Source: Ramicandelaber brevisporus (taxonomy: Eukaryota; Kickxellomycota; Ramicandelaberales; Ramicandelaberaceae). From it: 29,487 bases of DNA. The translations under genes and the position numbers were made by a program. Where the stretch lies: contig MU602686.1 of NCBI GenBank assembly GCA_025201865.1, forward strand, positions 1-29,487. The letters are read 5' to 3'. The first letter of the stretch is position 1, and every line of letters begins with the position of its first letter. Of the stretch, positions 1-8,681 are shown piece after piece. The notes under the pieces were generated by a model, which saw only the letters and a program-made list of their open reading frames with translations, did no database searches and was not told the origin of the DNA.

Positions 1-662
1 TGTTCAAACATCCATCGACTAGAAAGTGGTGTTCCTAGTTTGCCTCATTGCCATACTGTGTAGCATCTAACGTCGATTCAAATAGCTTTGTAATGATTGA
101 TGGTGCTTGTTGATAGTGTTGAGCCACAGAAGTGCCGTCGTTGTTGCTGTTTGTGCTGTATTCACTTTGCACGCTGAAGTTGACGCCGCAGACTAGCTGG
201 CAGCAGCCAAGGGAGAACACCGTCGGTGTCCCGAATGCTTCAGACAGTTGCTGAGCCGGTCTCTACGCGTTGTGTGATCATCTCGTAGTCGTGTTTGCGT
301 GTTTGGCGTGGTTCGCGCAGCGCTGGCTGGCCGACAAAAAAAATTCGTCGAAATAGAAAGTCGCATACAGGCGAGATCAGCACTCGTTCTGCAGATCAGT
401 TTGTGAAGAAGTTGTTCACCGATCGAGACGAGCCGCGGACCATTAGAACCGCAGAGACCAGCTACCCCCGCATCCATGATTGCCCAAGTAGCCATTGCTA
501 GTGAGAAAACAGCGATATTGTATTTCTATCTTTTTTGTTCTCACCGAAATAGCGCATCCATAGTCAAAAAATAGATGCGCGGCTGAGACCCCTCGATTTT
601 TAGCCCTACTGTGTAAATAGCACAAGATTTTTTTTGAGCTTTAAAATGGGAGGCTGAAGTAT
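1..662. other. Left-edge region without a confirmed gene
   Basis: No recognisable gene lies here. The minus strand has an open stretch from about 262 down to a TAG at 35-37 whose composition (Ser/Asn/Gln-rich end) resembles the end of a coding exon. It has no ATG in frame, so it could only be the last exon of a spliced gene. A separate minus-strand ATG at 495 opens a 100-codon frame of unknown character. I could not find a phase-consistent intron with good splice signals joining the two. The part from about 500 to 662 is AT-rich and is probably the 3' flank of the SF3A3 gene. Confidence 0.3.
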
Positions 663-2315
663 CTAAATGAGTCCTTGTCGCTTAAGGTCATCGTAAGTCT
701 TCTTGTTCATGATGTTGCCGTGGGCATCTTCAAACTCTTCCACCATTCTTGATACATCTTGAGTGCTAGTTTGTGCAAATCCTGTGCTGGCTGCCGCAGC
801 CGTGGATGATATTGACGAAGATGATTGCTTAATTTGATTCCACAGTGTTTGAGCTTCGTCAATTTTATCAATCTGATCAAACTGCTTTGAGTTTGGAATT
901 CCCAGCATTGCCAGTCCTTGAGCATGCTTCTGTTCTCTAAAATGGTCATTGTATTCTTTCCTTCCTCTGTATCTTTCACCTCCGCATATTTCACAGAGAT
1001 AAACCTGATCCATTCCACGCAATTTGTACAACCACGATGGAATTGGTTTACCATCTTGTCCAAGAATCATCCTTTGTCGGGCTTCTTCCTCTTCGTCTCC
1101 CGCTTCCTTCTCAAACTGCCGCACACGCGAGTTATTATCTGTGGATGCTGCTGTTGCTGCCGCTGCTGCTTCGAGGAGTGCCAATGCGTCCAACTTGGCC
1201 TCCCGAGTGTCCTCATCTTCTGCAGCTTCTCTGGCACGCTCATCGGGCAACATTGCCATCCGTCGTTGCAAATTCCGCAATGTATCGACTCGAATCTTGT
1301 CCAGCTTACTAATGAGTCTAATGCTTTGATACTCGCGAAGTGCAACTGGTCGAACAGCATCATCTCTCTTCTTGTGTTTACCACTTGCATAGTGCTGAGC
1401 AAGAACATCTGTATTGTTGAATCCACGCTGACAAGCTGGACAGAACACATTCACCTGATCCGCATCATTCTGCCCAGCTGGCTGTTTCCAACCTGGAACT
1501 TGTGCCTGTGGCCATAGTTCCGCAAACTGTTCATCTGCATTCCGCAAATACTCCACAATGTTATCCAGCGGCCTGCTTCGATGTATGAAACCAGTCAAAT
1601 ATTTGATAAGCTCATCCAGATATCGAGCATAGCCAGGCTTCAGCCTCTGCTCAATAGTCAAATTATCCGCTGCAACATGTTCTAAATCGCGCAGATAAGC
1701 GACATAGGTGACAGCTCTAGCCAGCTTCCCTGGATTGAGATTGATGAACATGGAGTGCAGTTCCTGCATATCCAAATATCTGCCCAATGTTTCTTCTGGT
1801 GAAAACATTGTTGAAACTTGCCTTCTCCACACGTTGCTTGCCATCACTATCGATGCCTTCTGCGGCTGTCCATCATGCTGATTGCCGTTCAGTTTACGTT
1901 TCTGACGCAACGATATAGTCTCAATCTCTGTTGCTGGTGCTTCCAACAATGCTGCATTGCCTTCACTGCCTAATCTCGCATCGATTTCAGCTAGTTGATT
2001 AAAGAATGCGTTCATCGATGGCGCGCCAGTATCTGTAAACATTGACGCAACGTGAATTGAATGAGATTGGTCATGTCCTTGTGACAATAATGACACCGCT
2101 CCAGCTGTACCCGGCTGCTTCGAGATTGAGTCATAGAGGACTGCTAGATCGGTCGTTGCTTTGCACCACTGCGTCAAGATGCCAGAAACGTCATGCTGCT
2201 GCGATAGCTTTGCCGAGTGAGTCGTATGTCGTTGCAACGCGTGCTCGGTGGCAAGTGTCTCAAGCCGATCGCGGTGCTCGTGCAGCTGCCGAAGTCGCTC
2301 CAGTATCGCGCTCAT
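663..2315 (-). CDS. SF3A3: Splicing factor 3A subunit 3 (SF3a60/Prp9)
   Basis: This is the 60 kDa subunit of SF3a, which joins the U2 snRNP in the nucleus and is needed for prespliceosome formation. The product is 550 aa, close to human SF3A3 (501) and yeast Prp9 (530). The N-terminus (MSAILERLRQLHEHRDRLE) matches the family N-terminal helix. A C2H2 finger begins with the Cys pair at about 292/295 (FCPAC). A C-terminal matrin-type finger has Cys 441/444 (YLCEIC) followed by HFREQKHAQGLAMLGIPN. The protein ends NKKTYDDLKRQGLI, the highly conserved family tail, and stops with TAG. An ATG at 2423 would add 36 residues, but the A-rich stretch it covers looks like leader and homology begins at the ATG at 2315, so I chose that one. 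The gene is uninterrupted. It is divergent from the arrestin gene, with about 700 bp between the starts. Confidence 0.95.
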   Translation of the reverse strand: MSAILERLRQLHEHRDRLETLATEHALQRHTTHSAKLSQQHDVSGILTQWCKATTDLAVLYDSISKQPGTAGAVSLLSQGHDQSHSIHVASMFTDTGAPSMNAFFNQLAEIDARLGSEGNAALLEAPATEIETISLRQKRKLNGNQHDGQPQKASIVMASNVWRRQVSTMFSPEETLGRYLDMQELHSMFINLNPGKLARAVTYVAYLRDLEHVAADNLTIEQRLKPGYARYLDELIKYLTGFIHRSRPLDNIVEYLRNADEQFAELWPQAQVPGWKQPAGQNDADQVNVFCPACQRGFNNTDVLAQHYASGKHKKRDDAVRPVALREYQSIRLISKLDKIRVDTLRNLQRRMAMLPDERAREAAEDEDTREAKLDALALLEAAAAATAASTDNNSRVRQFEKEAGDEEEEARQRMILGQDGKPIPSWLYKLRGMDQVYLCEICGGERYRGRKEYNDHFREQKHAQGLAMLGIPNSKQFDQIDKIDEAQTLWNQIKQSSSSISSTAAAASTGFAQTSTQDVSRMVEEFEDAHGNIMNKKTYDDLKRQGLI

Positions 2316-3023
2316 TTTTTGTTTTATCGCTTTTTGCTTTTTGTTTTTGTTGATTTCCTCGCAGTGGTGGTTGAATGTTCCGCTTTCATCGCCCTCGGTG
2401 GATGCTTGATGGCGAATGATCATGCAGAGTAGTCATACCATAACATCATCGAACACCAGGCGGCCGTCATGCTTGACCTGTCATACTCGTAGTGGATGAC
2501 ACAAAGTAATACAAAAATAAAGCATCGGACTGTGTATATCGCACCTACGCACGTTTAAAACCACCCAGCTTTCTCGTGTATGCGCGGGGTGGCACGGAAT
2601 GTAACTTTCCACACCGCGCAAAAAATCCGTTCACATTCAGATCTGCCTCGCCTCCACATCTCCATTGGTCAGCTATATTCATATCGTCCTTCCAACCCAA
2701 CTTCCGATTCGAGGTTTCTTGGGGGAGAAAGCATCGCAATTCGCAACATCGTGCACGCGACACTTAGTGCCTGCTACTCAACGAGCCAACACTTTTTATA
2801 CCCTCACCCCTTCCCCTTTGCAGCGGCAGCAGCAGCGGCATCGGCGTGGGAAAGTTTCAGACACACACACACAACTACGCCTTCCCTCCTCTCTTCTCGC
2901 TTTGCCCAACTTTGCCCACTACCACAAATACAACACAAATATAACACAACTCAACACAATACGACGAACACACAGCGAACACTCTTCTTTTGGCTTTGAT
3001 TACTATTTTCACTCGAGCGAAAC
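2316..3023. promoter_or_regulatory. Divergent promoter region, SF3A3 / alpha-arrestin
   Basis: This 708-bp stretch separates two divergent start codons and should hold both promoters. Near the arrestin side there is a TATA-like TTTTTATA at 2793-2800, about 220 bp before that ATG. It is followed by a CAG-rich patch (about 2820-2840), a short CA-dinucleotide run (about 2859-2873), and an AC-rich leader (about 2920-2975). The arrestin ATG context is CGAAACATGG, a good fungal start context. Short open frames here are AC-repeat artefacts. Confidence 0.5.
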
Positions 3024-5471
3024 ATGGACAGCGGTATGAGTGGCACATATGCCTACACTTACGATGAGCATGATCCACTGCCAATCATCCTGACGAAGCA
3101 GCAGCGGCGCGGATACCAGATGGGTGCCACTCCTCCGCTGCCTTCTTCTGGGCTCCTCATCCCAGTGGTCGGTATCGCAGCTGGACTGGCTGTTGATCAA
3201 CTCCAAGAGCAACATCGACTTGCTCAGCAACAACAACAACAACGGCAGCAACAGCAGCATGAAAGTCGAGTGAGGTCAGCATCTCCTTCAAGGTCTCGTC
3301 ATGTTTCACGCACACGATCATCCTCCCGGGAAAGCATCGATTCATTGGATGACAATCATTCCTCTGCTCCATCCCAGTCGCAACCTCAACCACAGCATCA
3401 GTCACACCAACAGAGACGAGGCACTGAGTCGGCGCGTTCATCACGTCCTCCTAGCCAAGTATTCACACATCAGCAGCTGCAGCAACAGCATCCACATCAG
3501 CCAACACCTGCCAACTGGTCATGGACACCCGTCGATATCTTGCCAGGTCCACCATATCTACTTGGAAGTACTAATCAACTGCACATGGCCACAACCGAGA
3601 TGAGATTGAACAGTCAGCGACGGATCATCCAACCAGCTGGCACACTCGACGATCCTGAATTTGACGAGTCTCACAGTCATCATCAATCACAGCAACATGG
3701 TGGTCATCACGGCGAGTCACATCACACTGAGACACACAGCAGCATTGGCAGAGCGCTCTTGGACAGCACCGTTCGGCTGTTTGGAAACCGTGCTCCAAAG
3801 CTCAGCATCAACGTCCACACTGCCCCAATTGTCTTCCGCGGCTCTGCTGAGCACGCTTCCGGCGCAGTCTTGTCTGGCCAACTCGTCATTCGGCTGCATG
3901 AGCCACTCAAAGTGCGAGCCATTCGGCTGACCTTGACCAGTCGCGAGAAGAGCTCATACGTGGTCATTCTTCAAGCCGGCGTTCCAACTGTGCGCGAAGA
4001 GTCCAGGACTGCATTTGAGTATGAATGGATGCTGCCTCTCAGCACTCAATCACGCTCTCATACTCCACGCCATGGCGCAACTGTTACTGGGGGAGGTGGA
4101 GGTGGAAGTAACAATAGTCCAGCAATGACCCCAATTACCGCATCTGCATCGGCTACAGGTGCATCATACTTTGATCAGCAGCATCACCATCAGCATCACC
4201 ATCATCATCACAATCCGGATGCAATCGATGTCCTTCACTCAATTGGCAGTGCCGGTCAGAGTCCCCGTATCGGCCGTGCTCACACTTCATCTCAAACTCC
4301 AGGTGGTGCCATCACTCCAGGTGGCACGAACAGCAGCAGCAACAACAACATCGGTGGCGGTGGCAGTGGTGGTGGTAGCAATAGTGCAGTGTTGGCAGCT
4401 GGTGTCCATGTTTTCGACTTTTCAGTTGGCTTGCCTGGCTCACTTCCCGAGACTACTCACACTCCATTTGGCTCATCAACTCATGAGCTTCGCGCCATAA
4501 TTGAGCGCAGTGGATTCCGCCCGAACCTCACTTGTTCTCGATTTATCCAAGTCACTCGCCGTCAGCTCACTTATGAACACTACGACTCTGTCCCCATATT
4601 GGTTGATGGTGAGTTTGACGAGGCCAAAGCTGCATACCAAGTGTTCTTGCCAAGGAGGCTGGTGACAGCTGGAGAGACCATTGAAGTGCAAGTGACAATT
4701 GATAACAAGTCAAAGAAGAACTACGTAGATTACATTTCTGCAATGATTAGTGAGCAGGTCGAGGTCAAGTCGGTTGAAGGTGTTAGCTTGAGACAGCTGA
4801 CGAGACCAATATCACGTACAAAGATTACTAACACAACTGCAGTTGATTACGAGAAGGGTGGTGGGCGATTCAACTCTACTCGAACCACAACAGCGGAATC
4901 AACCGCCGCCACCACCATCACCACCAGTAGCAGCAGTGGCAATAACAACGGTAATAACAATAACAGTAGCAGTGGTGGTAATGGAAAGATGACACTTGAG
5001 AAGGTTCTTCAATCCGCAGCACAATCTGGTGATGAAATCAAATTGTTTGTTAGAATCAAAGTGCCTCAGCTGTACGATGGTATCCAGCCTGATGCCACAG
5101 ATGGATTGATGCGAGTCCGCCACAGACTCACTATTGCGCTCAAAGCATTAGACGAGGACAGGCGACCACAGTCGGTAATCATCAAGCTGCCGCTCTCCAT
5201 TGAGGCCCGTCTGCAGCCATACGGCAGCCATCATCCAGATGATCCATTACTGCAAGGCTTGGAGAACATGAATCTTAGTAATGAGTACAATGATGAAATG
5301 GACTTCTTGCCAGTTTATACACCATACGATGTATCCAGTGCAGTCAGTCCAGCTGACACTCCACCAGAGTATGCGGATGTTCCAACGTCGCCGCCACCGC
5401 CTCCGCCATACTCAGAGCTCCAACAAGATCATCTCGGCCGCACCTCTACAACAACATCCTCGTCATCCTAA
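3024..5471 (+). CDS. Alpha-arrestin (ART-type ubiquitin-ligase adaptor)
   Basis: This 815-aa protein resembles fungal arrestin-related trafficking adaptors, which recruit Nedd4/Rsp5-type ubiquitin ligases to plasma-membrane transporters so that they are endocytosed. The arrestin-N part starts near residue 258 (LSINVHTAPIVFRG, then LVIRLHEPLKVRAIRLTL) and resumes near 465 (HVFDFSVGLPGSLPETTHTPFG, LRAIIERSG), a classic arrestin signature. The arrestin-C part is about 530-725 (YQVFLPRRLVTAGETIEVQVTIDN). Two PPxY motifs lie near the C-terminus: PPEY at 780-783 and PPPY at 793-796. These are the expected WW-domain docking sites. Long low-complexity segments fill residues 50-250 (Gln/Ser/His), a His tract near 384-396, and Gly/Ser/Asn insertions inside both arrestin halves. 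The family assignment is secure; the specific ART subtype and cargo cannot be read from sequence. It converges on the HIBADH gene with 121 bp between the stops. Confidence 0.9.
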   Translation: MDSGMSGTYAYTYDEHDPLPIILTKQQRRGYQMGATPPLPSSGLLIPVVGIAAGLAVDQLQEQHRLAQQQQQQRQQQQHESRVRSASPSRSRHVSRTRSSSRESIDSLDDNHSSAPSQSQPQPQHQSHQQRRGTESARSSRPPSQVFTHQQLQQQHPHQPTPANWSWTPVDILPGPPYLLGSTNQLHMATTEMRLNSQRRIIQPAGTLDDPEFDESHSHHQSQQHGGHHGESHHTETHSSIGRALLDSTVRLFGNRAPKLSINVHTAPIVFRGSAEHASGAVLSGQLVIRLHEPLKVRAIRLTLTSREKSSYVVILQAGVPTVREESRTAFEYEWMLPLSTQSRSHTPRHGATVTGGGGGGSNNSPAMTPITASASATGASYFDQQHHHQHHHHHHNPDAIDVLHSIGSAGQSPRIGRAHTSSQTPGGAITPGGTNSSSNNNIGGGGSGGGSNSAVLAAGVHVFDFSVGLPGSLPETTHTPFGSSTHELRAIIERSGFRPNLTCSRFIQVTRRQLTYEHYDSVPILVDGEFDEAKAAYQVFLPRRLVTAGETIEVQVTIDNKSKKNYVDYISAMISEQVEVKSVEGVSLRQLTRPISRTKITNTTAVDYEKGGGRFNSTRTTTAESTAATTITTSSSSGNNNGNNNNSSSGGNGKMTLEKVLQSAAQSGDEIKLFVRIKVPQLYDGIQPDATDGLMRVRHRLTIALKALDEDRRPQSVIIKLPLSIEARLQPYGSHHPDDPLLQGLENMNLSNEYNDEMDFLPVYTPYDVSSAVSPADTPPEYADVPTSPPPPPPYSELQQDHLGRTSTTTSSSS

Positions 5472-5592
5472 CATGAATCCTCACTCATTATTCCTCCCTC
5501 CTTCCCTCCCCCCATTATTCATCGTATATACTTTAGCATAACAGCATGCTTTTTCTTTTAACACTTCCCTAATGAAACTAACTAACAGTAAT

Positions 5593-6660
5593 TTACTCAG
5601 ATGGCTTCTCCTTTCGCAGGTACTTGTACACAACACTAAAGTCCTTGTCGCCGTAGTCAGCAATGTCACCGACTTGGCGGTAGAACGTGTCAACAAACTT
5701 GCCCAATGGAGTCTCAGCATGTACACTGTCGGCAGCCTTGCTCGCCAATGTCAGATCCTTCGACATGAGCTTGATTCCAAATCCACCAGTGTATCCGCGG
5801 CTGCTTGGCACACCTTCAAGAGTGCCTGGGCACGGGTTGCATGTATCAACAGACCACGAGCGACCAGTTGAAGTTGCCAGAATTCCGTGCAGCATCTTTG
5901 GGTCCATTCCGAGCTTGACACCCAGGTTCATCGCCTCTGCCGCACCGAGCATCGTGATACCAAGCAGCATGTTGTTGCAAATCTTGGCCACCTCGCCCGT
6001 TCCGACTCCACCGCAATGAACAATGTTCTTTCCCATTCCCGAAAGCACTGGCTTGGCGCGCTCAAAGACTTCAACATCAGCAGCACCAACCATAAAAGTC
6101 AGCGTTCCGTTCTGGGCACCCATGGTACCTCCCGACACTGGAGCATCCACAAAGTCAGCCTTGATGTCAGTGCGAGTTCCAAACACCTGTGCAATACCCG
6201 CTGCAACCTCGCGCGAAGTGGCTGGATCAATTGTGCTCGAGTCAATGAACAGCACGTTTGGCTTGGTCAGCTTCTTGGAATGGGCAGACACACGCGCGAT
6301 ACCATTCTCGCCCAGGTAGGCATCGTACACGTGCTTTGGGGTTGGCAGCATGGTGACGATAACATCGGCCTGCTCAGCAACCTCGGCGGGAGTGGACGCG
6401 CCGATAATCTTGGCAGACGAGGTTTGAAGAGCGGAATGCTCGGATACAAACCGGTCCACGGTGCTCTTGTTGATGTCGTAGACGACGACAGACTCGTTGT
6501 TGGGCTTGCCGTAGCGCTCAAACACGTTGCGAGCCATAGAGTAGCCCATCTGGCCAAGACCGAGCACGCCAATGGTGGCGGCGCGGCTGGACGTCGAGAA
6601 GGCGCGTGCAGAGACGGCCGAGGTGGTGTTCTTGCTGGCAGAGAGCAGTGAGCGAAGCAT
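5593..6660 (-). CDS. HIBADH: 3-hydroxyisobutyrate dehydrogenase, mitochondrial
   Basis: This 355-aa enzyme oxidises 3-hydroxyisobutyrate to methylmalonate semialdehyde with NAD+ in valine breakdown. The first ~27 residues are rich in Ser, Ala and Arg with no acidic residues, as in a mitochondrial targeting peptide. The Rossmann glycine motif GLGQMG is at 34-39. The substrate-binding signature FVDAPVSGGTMGA is at 170-182. The catalytic lysine is K226 in GEVAKICNN, with N229/N230 next to it. The GGFGIKLMSKDLTLA segment at 292-306 is the usual C-terminal-domain motif. All family key residues are present and the length is normal, so it should be active. The start is the only ATG giving a presequence of ordinary length. 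It is intronless and divergent from the RING gene. Confidence 0.95.
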   Translation of the reverse strand: MLRSLLSASKNTTSAVSARAFSTSSRAATIGVLGLGQMGYSMARNVFERYGKPNNESVVVYDINKSTVDRFVSEHSALQTSSAKIIGASTPAEVAEQADVIVTMLPTPKHVYDAYLGENGIARVSAHSKKLTKPNVLFIDSSTIDPATSREVAAGIAQVFGTRTDIKADFVDAPVSGGTMGAQNGTLTFMVGAADVEVFERAKPVLSGMGKNIVHCGGVGTGEVAKICNNMLLGITMLGAAEAMNLGVKLGMDPKMLHGILATSTGRSWSVDTCNPCPGTLEGVPSSRGYTGGFGIKLMSKDLTLASKAADSVHAETPLGKFVDTFYRQVGDIADYGDKDFSVVYKYLRKEKPSE

Positions 6661-6938
6661 CGTGTGAGTAGATCTTTACAAATGGCGATGAAGGGTATGG
6701 GCGAGTTGATGAGATGCGCGGAGAACAGAGAGCAAAGAAAAAAAGAGAGGCGGGCACAGAACGAGCCTGCGTGTCGGAAGTTAGTGTGGGAAAAAAAATG
6801 TATACATCTTGTACTCCGAGTGTCACGCGGTCGGAGCAATCACGATCACCTGAACTTTCACGGCCAATCAGATCGAGATGGTTTAAAAGCCGAGGTATGA
6901 GAGCATATTCGGTTGATCTTATGCAATTGCGGCAAAAG

Positions 6939-6972
6939 AGTGAAAGTGAAAGTGAAAGTGAAAGTGAAAGTG
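6939..6972. repeat. AGTGAA hexanucleotide microsatellite
   Basis: There are five perfect AGTGAA units plus a partial unit (AGTG), 34 bp in all, located about 280 bp upstream of the HIBADH start codon. Confidence 0.9.
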
Positions 6973-7294
6973 TTTAACTCTGACTTGTTTCTCGTACTTA
7001 AAGAGTCTCGAATGTCTATACAATGACATTAAAAGTATTTGCATTATTGCTGCTTACTCAACACATCAGCCAGCTGATCGCTTCTTTAAGCATCATCCCC
7101 ATCCCCCAATTTGGATTGTGAATGGCGTGTCTAGTTGTGTTTTATTCCTCTTAATCCCACGCGGAACGCGAAAATCCAAGCCTCGTTTACCAAGTCGAAA
7201 ATTGGATGGGGTGTAACTTTCGATCCGGATTATGCATATTTTTGCCTTGGCATGTGTGCACAAGGTTGGAGCTTAGACCAACCAAAAACTCGGA

Positions 7295-7300
7295 TATAAA
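7295..7300 (+). promoter_or_regulatory. TATA box of the RING gene
   Basis: TATAAA in the context CGGATATAAAG. It is 88 bp upstream of the ATG at 7388 and on the same strand. Position and sequence fit a core promoter element, but no transcript data support it. Confidence 0.5.
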
Positions 7301-7387
7301 GTGAAGCTTGCAACTCCCGATGCCAACTCTCCGTTTCACTGTTTTCCTTCTCATCATCAACTTTCCGCTTCAACCCTCTCGCCTCAA

Positions 7388-8398
7388 ATGATATACTTCT
7401 TATTGTTTGTTATCGCTGTGGCTATGTCACAACTAGCCGCCGCTGCTCCACTCTCAAAGTCAATACAAGCTAACCCGTTTCTGGTCCATCGACCTAGAAG
7501 TGTGGAGTCGTCCTCAGGCCCACATCCAGCAGCTGTAATCGTCCCTTGTTCCATAGCGTTTATTTTAATAGGCGCTGGCATTGTGTGGTAGTGTTCAAAG
7601 AATCATAGGGCCTTGAACTCTGATTCACCTATTGATTGTGAGGAGCAAGCAATTACGGTAGCAATGCAGCAAGCATTGGAACAGTGGCATCATGAGAGTG
7701 CCGAGCGACGAGAGCGCGCTCGTGCCGAAGTTCCAAAGCCAGCCAAGTCAAACGTGGATGACATTGATACCGTCGTGTTGAGCCCGAACAATAAGGATCA
7801 AGTCCTCACACGGTCACTGGCTGTTGCACTTCCAGTTGCTGGTTCTGTTGCTGTTGCTGTTGGTGAGAAGGATGATAATGAGTCACCAGCTGCCACTCTT
7901 GCTCGTGCTCGAACACTTGCTCGTGTTACAACTGATGCCACGACTCGCTCAGGTCAAGATACATCAGCCTCGCACGAGTGCTGCAGCATCTGCATTGAAG
8001 AGTTCGCGGTTGGCGACAGTGTGCGTGTTCTTCCGGTTTGCCGCCATGTCTTCCACACAGCCTGTATCGATCCGTGGCTGACAACGACCAGTGCACTGTG
8101 TCCATTGTGCAAGACTGATACCCGTACATCTGAGGAACAAGCTGAGTACAACAGGCGTCTCGCTGCCGCCAACGCATCTCTCGAAGCTTCATCTGCGGTA
8201 CTTGCCAACATCAGTCACGGAGTTTGTGCGATTTTCGACCAGATTGTTGATGAGATCAGCTTGGCGCAGCTCGGCTCCGTCATCAGACGCTATCGGCCAA
8301 TGAAGATATCGGCAGCAGATAGGGACGATGGATTGACAGCTGTTATTCTTCAGGACGACTGTATTCATTCGCGAGGAAGATGCGGAAGCGCCATCTAA
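7388..8398 (+). CDS. Transmembrane RING-H2 E3 ligase, frame broken by one in-frame TAG
   Basis: From the ATG at 7388 a 67-codon frame encodes a hydrophobic signal/anchor segment (MIYFLLFVIAVAMSQLAAAA), a short Ser/Pro linker and a second hydrophobic helix (VIVPCSIAFILIGAGIVW). It ends at TAG 7589-7591. The same frame then stays open to TAA 8396-8398 and encodes a RING-H2 finger (nt 7982-8110): CSIC, then CRHVFHTAC, IDPWL and CPLC, giving the C-C-C-H-H-C-C-C ligand set. RING-H2 proteins recruit E2 enzymes and ubiquitinate targets; signal/TM plus cytosolic RING is the layout of Goliath/RNF13 and ATL-like proteins. Possible explanations are a small intron removing the TAG, readthrough, a sequence error, or an inactivating mutation. 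If the RING part starts on its own, the first in-frame ATG is at 7664 (244 aa). The RING call is firm; the gene model is not. Confidence 0.7.
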
Positions 8399-8461
8399 CA
8401 AAGGATTCTTGGCTCGAATTACGTACAATCTTAGCAAGCGATATCAACCTTCTGATATACA

Positions 8462-8467
8462 AATAAA
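8462..8467 (+). terminator. Polyadenylation signal AATAAA of the RING gene
   Basis: A canonical AATAAA lies 63 bp after the RING stop codon, on the coding strand. Confidence 0.5.
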
Positions 8468-8646
8468 AGTGCGGCGAACATGGACACAGCCGAGTACCAA
8501 TACTCGCCAACACTTATACCCGCCGCAGGTGGCTGTCGAACCTCCACCAGTGATTTCCGTGGGTGCCTGATCGATGCTGTTTAAAGAAACACACACACGC
8601 ACATTCACACAAGAATATCATTGTTTAAAAATATTGTTATTAGTAA

Positions 8647-8675
8647 AGTTAGAGTTAGAGTTAGAATCAGAGTTA
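8647..8675. repeat. Short AGTTAG-type repeat
   Basis: Imperfect tandem copies of a six-base unit (AGTTAG/AGAGTT) lie just past the Aurora stop codon. The unit resembles a telomere variant but there are only about three clean copies. Confidence 0.6.
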
Positions 8676-8681
8676 AATTGT

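Larger units (their letters stand above)
6661..7387. promoter_or_regulatory. Divergent promoter region, HIBADH / RING gene
   Basis: This is non-coding DNA between two divergent genes. It contains a tandem AGTGAA repeat (6939-6972) and, on the right, a clear TATAAA at 7295-7300 in the context GGATATAAAG. That box sits about 90 bp before the ATG at 7388, which fits a TATA-driven start for the small membrane segment and RING frame downstream. On the HIBADH side the leader (6661-6850) is CT-rich when read on the minus strand. No gene is seen in it. Confidence 0.5.

Noticed and set aside
2316-2423. 36-residue N-terminal extension of SF3A3 from the ATG at 2423
   Set aside because: The A-rich Lys/Gln/Asn stretch before the second ATG looks like untranslated leader, and the family N-terminus begins at the ATG at 2315.
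8647-8675. Interstitial telomere-like repeat
   Set aside because: Only about three clean units and the wrong unit (TTAGAG); better described as a short microsatellite.
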